From Segatella paludivivens DSM 17968 = JCM 13650 (GTDB taxonomy: Bacteria; Bacteroidota; Bacteroidia; Bacteroidales; Bacteroidaceae): a stretch of DNA of 62,320 bases. The first letter of the stretch is position 1; every line of letters begins with the position of its first letter. The position numbers were made by a program, and so were the translations under genes. Shown here piece after piece: positions 1 to 9,444 of the stretch. The notes under the pieces were generated by a model. It had not been told where the DNA came from. It did no database searches and worked only from the letters and a program-made list of their open reading frames with translations. The stretch spans positions 1-62,320 of the forward strand of contig NZ_KB890633.1 of NCBI RefSeq assembly GCF_000373185.1, given 5' to 3'.

Positions 1-259
1 AAGAGAATGTTACTTTCATAATAATAATAATTTAAAAAGTGAATTACAAAAATACAAATCAAAAACCAATAAAAAGAAAGTACAAACCCATTTACAATTA
101 AATAACAGACGAATCTTTGGTATTTAAGTACAGATTATATATGTCTATTCAAAATAATAGACAAAGCCATTTCCTAGAGGGTTCCCCGCAGATATACTTT
201 TCCATTCCTGTATATTACTCTGCGCAATCTACGGGAAGGCTATTTGATGGATTTTATAG

Positions 260-690
260 ATAAGTATACTTGTGTGTATTCTCCCGCTGATAGATTGAGT
301 ATGCTCGCATGGTTACTTTCACGCAGATAGATTGAGTATGCTTACGTGAATTATTCTCCCGCAGATGGCGCAGATCACGCAGAGGAATGCAGCAAAGCTA
401 CATTATAACGCAGAGAAAGACAGGTTGAAATGATGGTGAGATTATTGCAGTTTTGTTGTTTTGGGTTTTGTCTGCGTAAATCAGCGGGATCTGCGAGAGA
501 CATTAGGGTTTCGTTATGCGGATTGATTGAGCACTCTTACGTGAATATTCTCCCGCAGATAGCGCAGATCACGCAGAGGAATGCAGCCAAGCTGCATTAT
601 AACGCAGAGAAAGACAGTTTGTAGTTAGTATAGTTGGGGGGCTGCGTGAATCTGCGGGAAATGCTGCTGTTCATGTTGATACAATAAATC
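260..690. repeat. Dispersed CGCAGA-type repeat cluster, left of the unrecognised gene
   Basis: Several related blocks occur here. A block running CTCCCGCAGAT, GCGCAGATCACGCAGAGG, AATGCAGC, then AACGCAGAGAAAGACAG starts near 352 and again near 548. Between them (about 457-545) is a second block containing TCTGCGTAAATCAGCGG and GCGGATTGATTGAG. Shorter pieces with GATAGATTGAGTATGCT occur at about 285-345. The same blocks return in the same orientation at 2160-2400. No convincing reading frame is present. Bases 1-259 and 691-892 contain no gene that I can support. Confidence 0.8.
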
Positions 691-892
691 TGCGGGAGAA
701 TATAATAGTATTTTTAATTATGAAACGTCAATAATCATATTTATATCATCAAAAGATGATAATATTTTTAATTTTGCAATAAATTAAAAAAGATAAAAAT
801 AGGACATTTAATTTAAATAGATGGCACTATATGGTATAAAATTATTACTTTTACAATCCTATACATTTAGTCAAACTAAAAAAACAATAATT

Positions 893-1933
893 ATGAGTAT
901 TAAAATTGTGCAATTTCTGCATTCTGGCCAAGAATATAAGCGATCAGAGTTTATAAAAACGAGAGAGAAAACAATTAAGCCTTGGAATACAGGAGACCAC
1001 AAAAGAAAATTTCTTCATGCTAAAGGTGCTTATATTAAGGGTGGGAAAGAAACAAAAGAGAATGATATTTATTTCTGGGGCGAGTGGGAACCAGATTCAG
1101 AAGTCACTAAGATTCAGACTAAAGTTAAAGGTCATTGCCCACAATATATTCATAAGCCATTTCTAAGGCTTAATGAATCAGAACAGCACATCAAAGGAGA
1201 CAAAAATTCAACACCTACCAATACAGACCCATTTGTTTTCGGCGATAAAGGATTTTTTTATAGCTGTTGCATGCAATCACGCTATAAAAAGTTGCAGCAA
1301 TTGGAACCAGGTAGTATTATTTTATTTGGTTCAAATATTAATCATAATAAAGATAACGCATACTTTGCTTTAGATACAGTTTTTGTTGTGGGAGACGATA
1401 AGAATAAGAAGAATCAATATAAGTTAAAGTATAAAATAAATTCTGATTTAAAGGATTTGCACGACTTTGCACCAGATTATTACTGTGACATTATGAACTT
1501 TAAAGGATGGAAGGACAGTTTAAATTCTCCTTGCAATAGTAATGAAAAGAACGACCGTAAAGGATCAGATTGCACTAGCATTAAAAGTAAATCAGAAGGT
1601 TGTGAAAATGGATCTGATTTTACTTGTTATCGCGGTGCTAGTTATGACAACCCCATAACTTGTGAAAATGATTCTACAAAAAAAATGTATAGTTTTGTGC
1701 CATGTAAGATTGGATCAAAAGGTGAAAATGGATTCGAGAGAGTAAAACTAACAATGGATTCCTTTCAGAAAATCCGTGGGAAAGAAATTATCAGTAATAA
1801 TCTAAATCAAGGAGTAAAATACACAGAAGTTACTCTTAAAGAGAGTTTTGCCATCTGGAATAAATTGCGTGAGATTATTCATGAGGATAAAGAACAAGGA
1901 TTTAAAGAAGCTGTAAGACTTGATTATAAATAA
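893..1933 (+). CDS. Unrecognised 346-aa protein in a repeat-flanked island
   Basis: I do not recognise this protein with certainty. I chose the ATG at 893 because the 24 codons upstream look like untranslated DNA and the protein then begins MSIKIVQFLHSGQEY. There is no signal peptide or membrane segment. Visible blocks are TNTDPFVFGDKGFFYSCC (about residues 109-126), LEPGSIILFGS (about 135-145) and FALDTVFVV, which together resemble the layout of small PUA-like or nucleotide-modification-associated domains; this is a weak guess. The middle (about 205-275) is rich in Cys, Ser, Asn and Lys and looks like a variable or zinc-binding insert. It stands alone, with no partner gene, between two direct clusters of dispersed repeats, which suggests an acquired gene. 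Confidence 0.6.
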   Translation: MSIKIVQFLHSGQEYKRSEFIKTREKTIKPWNTGDHKRKFLHAKGAYIKGGKETKENDIYFWGEWEPDSEVTKIQTKVKGHCPQYIHKPFLRLNESEQHIKGDKNSTPTNTDPFVFGDKGFFYSCCMQSRYKKLQQLEPGSIILFGSNINHNKDNAYFALDTVFVVGDDKNKKNQYKLKYKINSDLKDLHDFAPDYYCDIMNFKGWKDSLNSPCNSNEKNDRKGSDCTSIKSKSEGCENGSDFTCYRGASYDNPITCENDSTKKMYSFVPCKIGSKGENGFERVKLTMDSFQKIRGKEIISNNLNQGVKYTEVTLKESFAIWNKLREIIHEDKEQGFKEAVRLDYK

Positions 1934-2159
1934 AAAAATAATGTAGATATGTAGGTACTTCTTGTATGAGAAGTATCTGCATATTAACTTCAATATATGG
2001 CTGATATTGAATACCCCCTAAAGGTATTTAGGTTATAGAAAAGACCATTCATTGAGAACCTTTGTTTTATGACACTAAAGATTCAGGTAGCAAATCAGTT
2101 ACCTGTTTTCAAGCTACTCTTTTTATCTTTGCCACTTTAAGCCCAATCAGAGATAGATA

Positions 2160-2400
2160 TATTGATAGTTCTCGCAGATAGATTGACTAAGCTTACATGA
2201 TTATTCTCTCGCAGATAACGCAGAGGAATGCAGCAGGCTGCATTACATCGCAGAGAAAGACAGATTGGTATGGTTCATGTTGTTTTGGGTTTCGTCTGCG
2301 TAAATCAGCGAGATCTGCGGGATACATTGGGGTTTCGTCTGTGCGGATTGATTGAGTACGCTTGCGTGAAAATTCTCACGCAGACGAATGCAGCAAGCTG
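2160..2400. repeat. Dispersed CGCAGA-type repeat cluster, right of the unrecognised gene
   Basis: This is a shortened copy of the blocks at 260-690 in the same orientation: GATAGATTGA near 2178, CGCAGAGGAATGCAGCA near 2219, TCTGCGTAAATCAGCG near 2296 and GCGGATTGATTGAGTA near 2343. The last copy breaks off at the stop codon of the next gene (2401). Between 1934 and 2159 I see no gene; a lone plus-strand -7 motif TATCTTTG lies at 2124-2131 with nothing recognisable downstream. Confidence 0.8.
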
Positions 2401-5361
2401 TTATTCGCTCTTGTAAGTTGTTGGCGATGAACCATACTGACGGGTGAAACAGCGAGTGAAATATTTAGGGTCATTAAAACCTACCTTGTAAGCTATTTCT
2501 GTGATGTTTCTGTTGCCAGGATTCTTTATTAATATATCTTTGGCTATTCCTAGACGATAATTACGAATAAACTGACTCGTAGGAAGTCCGGTATCAGCAC
2601 ACAGCTTGCGACTAAGCACAGCCCTACTCATGCCTATTTCATCAGCGAGTTCACCTACACCAAATTCAGAATTCATATAGTTCTTTTCCAAAATAGCAAT
2701 CACATCATCAATGAACGGTTTATTGTTCTGTTTCAACTCTTCTTTATCAGCTTCAAAACTCTTAATCTTGCTTTCACTAAATTTGCGCTGATTGTTAAGG
2801 ATGTCCTCTATGCGCGACTGCAACTTATTAGGTTCGTCACTCTCCCGTATGGCTTCCTCTATCGGGCGCATAAGCTTTTCTGCCTCACGTCTACGCAACT
2901 CAGTGATGCGCCATTCATAAAGATACTTGCCAAGCACAGTCAATACCAAAAGTAATATAGAAACAAACCACCAGCTCTTCCAAAAATAAGGAGCCACATT
3001 CACATCTATTGAGATAATGTCTCCCGTTCCATTAGTAACAGCTGAAGAATATTTCACTTCAAACTGATAACTTCCTGAATGAAGACTTGTGTATCTGACG
3101 CTATGTTCTCCAGGTTTCAAAGGAATCCAATCATCCTCAAATCCCTTCATGCGGTAATAGTAACCTCCACGATTCTCATTACCATAGTTGAGCGAAGAAA
3201 AATCAATTGACAATGACTTATCACCCTCTCTAATATTTATTTCATGAGCAATGGATATATCTTCATCCAAGAACCGACTTCCTGCATATATCTCCTCATT
3301 GTCAACCATGAGTCTGGTAAACCTTAAATGCCCCTTATAAAGAGCATCAGAATTGTCACCCTTCAATATCGTTAGTCCTTTGTCACTTCCAAGATAAATT
3401 ATTCCATCAGCCGATTTCACAGCAGAATTCCAATAAAACTGTGAAGACAATAATCCGTCATTGGCAGAATAGTTTGTAAACGTTTCTGTTTTAGGATTAA
3501 ACTGCGAAAGACCGTTTTCTGTTGTTATCCATAACATGCCATTATTATCTTCAACAATGCCCTTAACAGAATTGTTTGCCAATCCATCCCTTAGCGTATA
3601 TGCCTTGAAAGTTTCATGTTTATTCTTGCCGATGATGCGCTTGTATAGTCCGTATCCATTACTGCCTAACCATAACGTGCCGTTTCGAGTCTGACAAAAA
3701 GCACATAGCTTATCTATTATTCCACTCTTTGGATTATCAAGTTTATTCGTGATATGAACATAGTTAAATCTATGGCTACGCCTTCCAGGTGAGTTCAAAT
3801 TGATTTTAACAACACCAGTAACACATCCTATCCAAAGATAGCCATATCTGTCAACAATAGAGCCTATAGCACCTCGTATATCACGGTTACCATTAAAAGG
3901 ATCAAACACAGTATTCGTGTTAAGGTCATAAGCGAATATACCATCATTACTGCCTATCCACATGATGTTATTGTACTTATCGTAAGCCAAAGCCCCGATA
4001 AAGTTAAGCAGTGATTTATATTTCTGCGGCACGTTAAGACGTGAAACAGTACGATGAGTTTTTAGATCAATGAGATTAAGACCACCAGCCCAAGTACCAA
4101 CCCACAGTCTAGACTTTCCGTCAACAGCAAGAGTTGACACACTGTTGTGGGATAATGCAGAATTAGAAGTTGTGAAATGCGTAAAAGAGCTTTTTCCTCT
4201 TTCCATTCTGTTCAAACCGCCTTCAACAGTTCCAGCCCAGAGTGTACCATTTGGCTCAACATACATTGCGTTTAAAGCATTTGGAGAAATACTCGTTGGA
4301 TCATCAGAATGCATAAAGTTTTCTAGTCTCAACTGTCTTGGAGCAAGTTGCGCTATGCCACCAGTCTCCGTTCCAATCCATAAGAATCCATTTAGAGAAT
4401 AAACACAATTAATAAAATTGCTGCTCAATGGATTAATCTTGCTTGACATGTTCCAATGAGAGAAATCATCAGTATCTGGATTATACATATCAACACCACA
4501 AAGCGTTCCAATAACTAAACGGTTATCTGGTGACAGAGCTAATGCGGATATGTAAGAATGAGAAAGGGAATTCTTGGCTATCGTGTTTTTATAGATCTTA
4601 ACTTGTCTGTTGAGCATGTTATATCTCATCAGTCCAACATTTGTACCTATCCATGTGCAGCCTTGATAATTCAAAATAGAGGTAACAAAAACTCCAGGAA
4701 GATCTTTGAATGTCTGCGAAATATCCATGCGCACAATCTCATGATTAGAAACAAGGAGTCGGTATACCCCTCCGTCAACAGCAGCCCATACAGAACCATC
4801 ATTATTTATATCGACAATGGCTATATCAGGAGTATTGTTAGTATATCCAAATTTTAAAATATCTTTTACATCTCCTGATTCATCAAATTCTACCCTGCAT
4901 ATATCATTTCTATCTACAATCCAAATATATCCTTTGCTGTCACAATACACCCTGACTGACATTTGGCTCATAATACGCTTGAGTTCATCATTTTTACTCT
5001 TAGGCATAACAGAATGCATTGTTTTAAGGTCTAGCACTTCTGTGCATTCTTCGAAACTTATCCAAAGACGATGGAACCTGTCTTCAACAACATTATGACA
5101 AGTGTTGCTCTTCAATGCCATTCCATCACTGCCAACTCCAAAATAACGATATGAGAATCCATCATATCTAACGAGTCCACCACCATGAGTGGAAATCCAT
5201 ATAAAGCCGAAACTATCACTGTATATATCGTCAACAAAATTACTTGGAAGTCCGCTCAACATATTTAGATAAGACATATTGCATTTATCAACGAAAGCAG
5301 GCTGTGCAAACGTAGATATAAAAGCAGACATTGAAATAAGAAAGATAAATAAGCGTTTCAT
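2401..5361 (-). CDS. Membrane-tethered propeller/Y_Y_Y/AraC regulator without kinase
   Basis: This 986-aa protein is a one-component transmembrane transcription regulator. It has a signal peptide (residues 1-19), then repeated two-component-regulator propeller blades (recurring G-x-x-W-I-G/S-T patterns such as GFIWISTHGGG, GTLWAGTVEGG and GYLWIGCVTGV) up to about 650. A Y_Y_Y domain follows at about 715-785, then one membrane segment (about 796-816), a charged helical linker (about 820-878) and an AraC-type helix-turn-helix (about 880-986, ending in GFNDPKYFTRCF). The histidine kinase, ATPase and receiver of a classical HTCS are absent, and the linker is too short to hide them. It lies 81 bp downstream of a complete HTCS, with its own -7 element. 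It probably senses an oligosaccharide in the periplasm and binds DNA from the inner membrane. Family assignment is firm; the ligand is unknown. Confidence 0.9.
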   Translation of the reverse strand: MKRLFIFLISMSAFISTFAQPAFVDKCNMSYLNMLSGLPSNFVDDIYSDSFGFIWISTHGGGLVRYDGFSYRYFGVGSDGMALKSNTCHNVVEDRFHRLWISFEECTEVLDLKTMHSVMPKSKNDELKRIMSQMSVRVYCDSKGYIWIVDRNDICRVEFDESGDVKDILKFGYTNNTPDIAIVDINNDGSVWAAVDGGVYRLLVSNHEIVRMDISQTFKDLPGVFVTSILNYQGCTWIGTNVGLMRYNMLNRQVKIYKNTIAKNSLSHSYISALALSPDNRLVIGTLCGVDMYNPDTDDFSHWNMSSKINPLSSNFINCVYSLNGFLWIGTETGGIAQLAPRQLRLENFMHSDDPTSISPNALNAMYVEPNGTLWAGTVEGGLNRMERGKSSFTHFTTSNSALSHNSVSTLAVDGKSRLWVGTWAGGLNLIDLKTHRTVSRLNVPQKYKSLLNFIGALAYDKYNNIMWIGSNDGIFAYDLNTNTVFDPFNGNRDIRGAIGSIVDRYGYLWIGCVTGVVKINLNSPGRRSHRFNYVHITNKLDNPKSGIIDKLCAFCQTRNGTLWLGSNGYGLYKRIIGKNKHETFKAYTLRDGLANNSVKGIVEDNNGMLWITTENGLSQFNPKTETFTNYSANDGLLSSQFYWNSAVKSADGIIYLGSDKGLTILKGDNSDALYKGHLRFTRLMVDNEEIYAGSRFLDEDISIAHEINIREGDKSLSIDFSSLNYGNENRGGYYYRMKGFEDDWIPLKPGEHSVRYTSLHSGSYQFEVKYSSAVTNGTGDIISIDVNVAPYFWKSWWFVSILLLVLTVLGKYLYEWRITELRRREAEKLMRPIEEAIRESDEPNKLQSRIEDILNNQRKFSESKIKSFEADKEELKQNNKPFIDDVIAILEKNYMNSEFGVGELADEIGMSRAVLSRKLCADTGLPTSQFIRNYRLGIAKDILIKNPGNRNITEIAYKVGFNDPKYFTRCFTRQYGSSPTTYKSE

Positions 5362-5383
5362 TGGTATAATAATCTTTACCTAT

Positions 5384-5391
5384 GCAAAGAT
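5384..5391 (-). promoter_or_regulatory. -7 element (TATCTTTG) of the propeller-AraC regulator gene
   Basis: Read on the minus strand, TATCTTTG lies 23 bp before the ATG at 5361 and fits the Bacteroidota TAnnTTTG consensus. A -33-like TTG is 22 bp further upstream. It allows the regulator to be transcribed separately from the HTCS gene. Confidence 0.6.
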
Positions 5392-5442
5392 AATATTTTA
5401 TTTTGAAATAAAACAATAAGCGTTTTATATTTCTTATCTCAT

Positions 5443-8400
5443 CTATGCCAAATGTTCTCCCGGCTTTGTTCCGAATTGCTTTTGAAAACACTTCGTGAAA
5501 TAGCTAGGACTATTGAATCCCACCATGTAACACACTTCGTTTATACGATACTTGTTTTGCTGCAAAAGCACAGCTGCACGGCGGAGTCTTATCACCTGTA
5601 TCATTTCATTCGGCGTAACATCAGCCAAAGCCTTTATCTTTGCAAACAGTCCGCTTCGGCTTATTCCGAGTTCAGAAGCAAGAAAAGCCACGTTGAGTTC
5701 TGTATTAGAAATATTCTCCTCAATAATGGTATTCATATGCGTAAGAAATTCATCGTCAACCGTTGTATTTGCTATTCTCGAAATTGGTTCAGATGGCAGA
5801 CTTGAGAACTTCTGCATAAGCAAATGTCGCATTTCTATCATGTTGCGTATGCACGCTTCAAGATATTTCATTGAGAAAGGCTTTTCAATATATGCATCAG
5901 CACCACAATCCATACTTTCTGCTTTAGAATCGTTATCCGTCTTTGCAGTAAGCATGATAAAAGGAATATGACTTATTGTATAATCTTTACGTATTCTGCG
6001 GCACAATTCAGCACCATCCATTTCTGGCATCATCCAGTCACTGACAATAAGCGAAACTGTTTTATTATGTAATATTTCCAAAGCCTCAACGCCGTTCTGT
6101 GCGGTAAACAATGTATATGACTTGGCAAAATTAGATGATATGAATGTCAACATATCAGGATCATCATCAACGATAAGCATCGTTGGAACAGATTCACTTA
6201 TACTCGACTGCGTATTATTGTCTAGCTCATCACTTTGATGGCTATCTGCATGAATATTTTCTTGTGAGATACTTTCACTAGCTACTGCTTGTTTATCAGT
6301 TTTTTCGTTTATTACATCAGACAAAGTAATGATAAACTTAGCTCCTTTTCCTTTTTCAGATACAACATTCACCGTACCATGATGCTGTTCTACTATCTGC
6401 TTAACAATACTCAATCCAATACCTGTTCCTGGCTTATTGTCGCTAGCCTGAAAGAAAGGATTAAAGATGCGTTTCAAGTCAGTCTTACTTATTCCGTCGC
6501 CATTATCTTCTACCACAATAGTAAACGTATTGTCGATAGGATTTACACTGCAATCAAGTTTTACAAGTGAACGAGAATATTTAAGAGCGTTTGACATCAA
6601 ATTGCTTACAACCTTAGTTATTCCCTCACGGTCTATTACAGCTACAAAATCTTTAGGTGGATATGTTGCAGAAAAAGAAATGCCCTTTTGATGAAAAGAC
6701 GGAGCAAACCTCTCTGCGACAGAGCTCAACAGTTCGGCTATATTACACGAATCATAATTAACAAGCAGACCTTGTTGTTGAACCTTACTGAAATCCAACA
6801 ATTGATTTACAAGTTCGAGCAGACGGTGTGCATTACGATCAATAATAGATAATTGTGAACTAAAAGCAGAGTGTTTTTCGCATAATTCATTTTTTATACT
6901 CTCAAGCGGACCGATAATAAGAGTCACAGGAGTACGAATCTCATGTGCTATCATCGTAAAGAAGTTAAGCCTTGCCTTACGTGTATCCTCTTCTTGTTTA
7001 ATATTTAACTTGCGTATTTCCTCCTTATGCTTGTTTTCTGCACCTTTCAGTTTATACTGCATGCTGAAATATATTGCCGCTAATATCAATATAATGTATA
7101 TAAGCTTTGCAGGCAGAGTCCACCAGAATGGTGGATGAATAACAATAAGAAGCGTTGCCTCTTTTGAACTCCACAATCCGTCATTATTGGTAGCCTTAAC
7201 CCTGAAAGTGTATGTTCCAGCAGGTATATTTGTATATGTTGCTTTATGCTGATTGCCAACATAATTCCATTCCTTGTCAAATCCATCAAGCATATAGGCA
7301 TATTGATTTTTTTCAGGACTGCAATAACTTAAACTTGCAAACGATAAACTGAACATGTGGTCCTTATACGACAAATTTAATTTCTTTATACTGTTGAGCG
7401 ATTCAGGCAATCTTTCATCGCCCACAGCAACAGGTTTATTAAAGAGTTCTAATCCTGTAATATATACAGCTGGCGAAATATTGTTTGCCTTTATCTGGTA
7501 TGGATAGAAACCAACAAAGCCACTTGTTGTTCCAAAATATATACATCCATCTGATGTCTTAATACCGGCATTAGGTTGAAAAATTTCTGAATAAAGACCA
7601 TCATAGCGATTAAACAACTGCTGTGCCTCTCCCCCTACGTATCTTATTATTCCATGTGTGGTTGATATCCACAGTACGCCCTGATCTTCTATGATGCTTC
7701 CGATATCGGTTCTATCAGTATTAATAGGTATGAGCTTGAATTTATCAGTCTTAGGTTCATAGCTGCACATGCCGTTAGAAGTACCTATAATCATCTGAGA
7801 GTTTTCTCCTATATGGATGCAGTTCACCTGATCTGAAGGTATTGAACCTTGCATTTTACTATAGCGATATGTCTTATATTTTTTTGTTACAACATTGTAT
7901 TTTATGAGTCCCCCACCTTCAGTGGCAAACCATATAAATCCGTTTTTGTCCTCTTTAATATCGATGGTAAGTCCTGCTGTGAGACATATCTTATGAAACG
8001 AATCAGTTGCGGAATCATACAGATTTATACCTTCCATTGTAGCAGCCCATATCTTTCCTCTATGGTCTTTGTATATTGCATAACTACTGCTGCCGTAAAG
8101 TCCCTGTTGCTGTGTATACTTCTTCATTGCGCCAGTAGACTTATCCAAACGAATTATTCCGTTTGTATATGTTCCTATCCATAAATATCTACCATCATTG
8201 CACAATGCATGAACATTATATTTAGAAAGTGTGGCACTCCCCGGATAAGAAACAAATTTATGACTAGAAACAGACATACGATTAAGTCCTCCGTCATCAC
8301 TGGCTATCCAAAGGTTACCATTATTATCTTCACAAAAGCGCGATATAACGTTTCCGCAGAAGCCGTTTACTTTGTCGTGACATGTATAGTTTGAAAAACG

Positions 8401-9381
8401 CTCTCCCACTGGCGAAAGATAATTTGCGCCACCATAAAAGGTACCAAACCATAATCCTCCTTCATTGTCACGCATAATAGAGTAAATGAACTTATCACTT
8501 AGCGAGGCTCTTGCTTCAGCATGTTCATTCACTACATGCCACTCACTAGTTTGCGGATTAAAAGAAATCAACCCGTCGTCACAACCTATAAGTACCGTTT
8601 GTGATGACTGCGCTAAAAGAGTATGTATATGGTGTGCTGTTCCTGATATTGAAGGACTCAATAATGTTTCGATACTTCCGTCATCATTTATTCTGCATAA
8701 GCCATTTTCCCATGTTCCTAACAGAATACTGCCATCATAAGCTTTAGTTATTGCCAAAGATCCATAATTGCCACCGTGGGTGTTTAAAGGAACAAAATAG
8801 TTTGTAGCTTTGTTTAGTTTATAAATAGAATATTTACCCCAATTTGTTATGGCAAAAATTTGATTGCGACTATCTACAAACACCTCTGATACATTACCTT
8901 TATTAGCTGTGAAGTGATATAAACGAGAAGACTTTGTCTTAGGATTGTATCTAACTACCCCCTGTCCCATTGTAGCCATCCATATATTACCATCTGCATC
9001 AGTAGAGAAATGATTTATCTGTTTTCTTATTACTTTTGCAAACGGTATAAATGTTTCCGACTTATAATCAAATAAATATGCTCCATGAGCCGTACCGACT
9101 AGCAGTCCGTTATCGGTGTTCTGCAATGCAGATATAAATTGGTCTGCACCCTGCTGTAAAATTGTATAGTAATGAACGTTTATTCCGTCATATCGACACA
9201 GTCCATTATCAGTTCCAAGCCAGATGAAACCAAATTTATCCTGAACGATATTTCGTACTGCATTTGAACGCAGACCATCCTGCATGGATATATTATGGTA
9301 TCGAATGTCTTGTTGCTGAATACTTCCAAAAGAAAGCAATGATATGAGTAAAGCAAAAATAAACGACATTATTCTTTTCAT
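5443..9381 (-). CDS. Hybrid two-component system sensor/regulator (HTCS)
   Basis: This is a full one-polypeptide sensor-regulator of about 1312 aa. Numbering from the upstream in-frame ATG at 9387, the order is: signal peptide (1-21), propeller blades to about 640, a Y_Y_Y domain (about 690-755), a membrane segment (about 760-780), HisKA with His815 in HEIRTP, HATPase_c with NLMSNALKYS, DNGDG and GTGIGLS (about 915-1025), a receiver (1068-1185) with VDDDP and phospho-acceptor Asp1117 in SDWMMPEMDG, and an AraC helix-turn-helix (1211-1314). I prefer the ATG at 9381 (MKRIMSF), which leaves a conventional signal peptide. HTCS proteins bind oligosaccharides in the periplasm and activate the adjacent utilisation locus. 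The target here is probably the divergent region at 21258-21382. Confidence 0.95.
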   Translation of the reverse strand: MKRIMSFIFALLISLLSFGSIQQQDIRYHNISMQDGLRSNAVRNIVQDKFGFIWLGTDNGLCRYDGINVHYYTILQQGADQFISALQNTDNGLLVGTAHGAYLFDYKSETFIPFAKVIRKQINHFSTDADGNIWMATMGQGVVRYNPKTKSSRLYHFTANKGNVSEVFVDSRNQIFAITNWGKYSIYKLNKATNYFVPLNTHGGNYGSLAITKAYDGSILLGTWENGLCRINDDGSIETLLSPSISGTAHHIHTLLAQSSQTVLIGCDDGLISFNPQTSEWHVVNEHAEARASLSDKFIYSIMRDNEGGLWFGTFYGGANYLSPVGERFSNYTCHDKVNGFCGNVISRFCEDNNGNLWIASDDGGLNRMSVSSHKFVSYPGSATLSKYNVHALCNDGRYLWIGTYTNGIIRLDKSTGAMKKYTQQQGLYGSSSYAIYKDHRGKIWAATMEGINLYDSATDSFHKICLTAGLTIDIKEDKNGFIWFATEGGGLIKYNVVTKKYKTYRYSKMQGSIPSDQVNCIHIGENSQMIIGTSNGMCSYEPKTDKFKLIPINTDRTDIGSIIEDQGVLWISTTHGIIRYVGGEAQQLFNRYDGLYSEIFQPNAGIKTSDGCIYFGTTSGFVGFYPYQIKANNISPAVYITGLELFNKPVAVGDERLPESLNSIKKLNLSYKDHMFSLSFASLSYCSPEKNQYAYMLDGFDKEWNYVGNQHKATYTNIPAGTYTFRVKATNNDGLWSSKEATLLIVIHPPFWWTLPAKLIYIILILAAIYFSMQYKLKGAENKHKEEIRKLNIKQEEDTRKARLNFFTMIAHEIRTPVTLIIGPLESIKNELCEKHSAFSSQLSIIDRNAHRLLELVNQLLDFSKVQQQGLLVNYDSCNIAELLSSVAERFAPSFHQKGISFSATYPPKDFVAVIDREGITKVVSNLMSNALKYSRSLVKLDCSVNPIDNTFTIVVEDNGDGISKTDLKRIFNPFFQASDNKPGTGIGLSIVKQIVEQHHGTVNVVSEKGKGAKFIITLSDVINEKTDKQAVASESISQENIHADSHQSDELDNNTQSSISESVPTMLIVDDDPDMLTFISSNFAKSYTLFTAQNGVEALEILHNKTVSLIVSDWMMPEMDGAELCRRIRKDYTISHIPFIMLTAKTDNDSKAESMDCGADAYIEKPFSMKYLEACIRNMIEMRHLLMQKFSSLPSEPISRIANTTVDDEFLTHMNTIIEENISNTELNVAFLASELGISRSGLFAKIKALADVTPNEMIQVIRLRRAAVLLQQNKYRINEVCYMVGFNSPSYFTKCFQKQFGTKPGEHLA

Positions 9382-9413
9382 TGGCATCTTTGTATGTGTA
9401 TTAGTATATACTG

Positions 9414-9444
9414 CAAAGATACTTTTTTTTTATTTTATTTCAAA
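9414..9444 (-). promoter_or_regulatory. HTCS promoter (-33 TTTG, 19 bp, -7 TATCTTTG)
   Basis: On the minus strand TTTG (9441-9444) and TATCTTTG (9414-9421) are separated by 19 bp, a good match to the Bacteroidota consensus. The -33 lies inside the last codons of the upstream DUF6055 gene, so the sensor gene can be expressed independently of the enzyme operon. Confidence 0.7.

Noticed and set aside
430..624. 64-codon plus-strand reading frame
   Set aside because: It runs through two units of the dispersed CGCAGA repeat and translates repeat DNA; no start signals and no protein-like composition.
821..892. Upstream start for the 346-aa protein
   Set aside because: The extra 24 residues are low-complexity and AT-driven, and the protein has a natural start at 893.
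2228..2416. 62-codon plus-strand reading frame
   Set aside because: It also translates repeat DNA and runs into the end of the opposite-strand regulator gene.
2401..9381. The kinase-less regulator as a broken or frameshifted HTCS
   Set aside because: The frame is open and continuous from signal peptide to helix-turn-helix with a normal linker, and the gene has its own promoter, so it looks like a genuine architecture.
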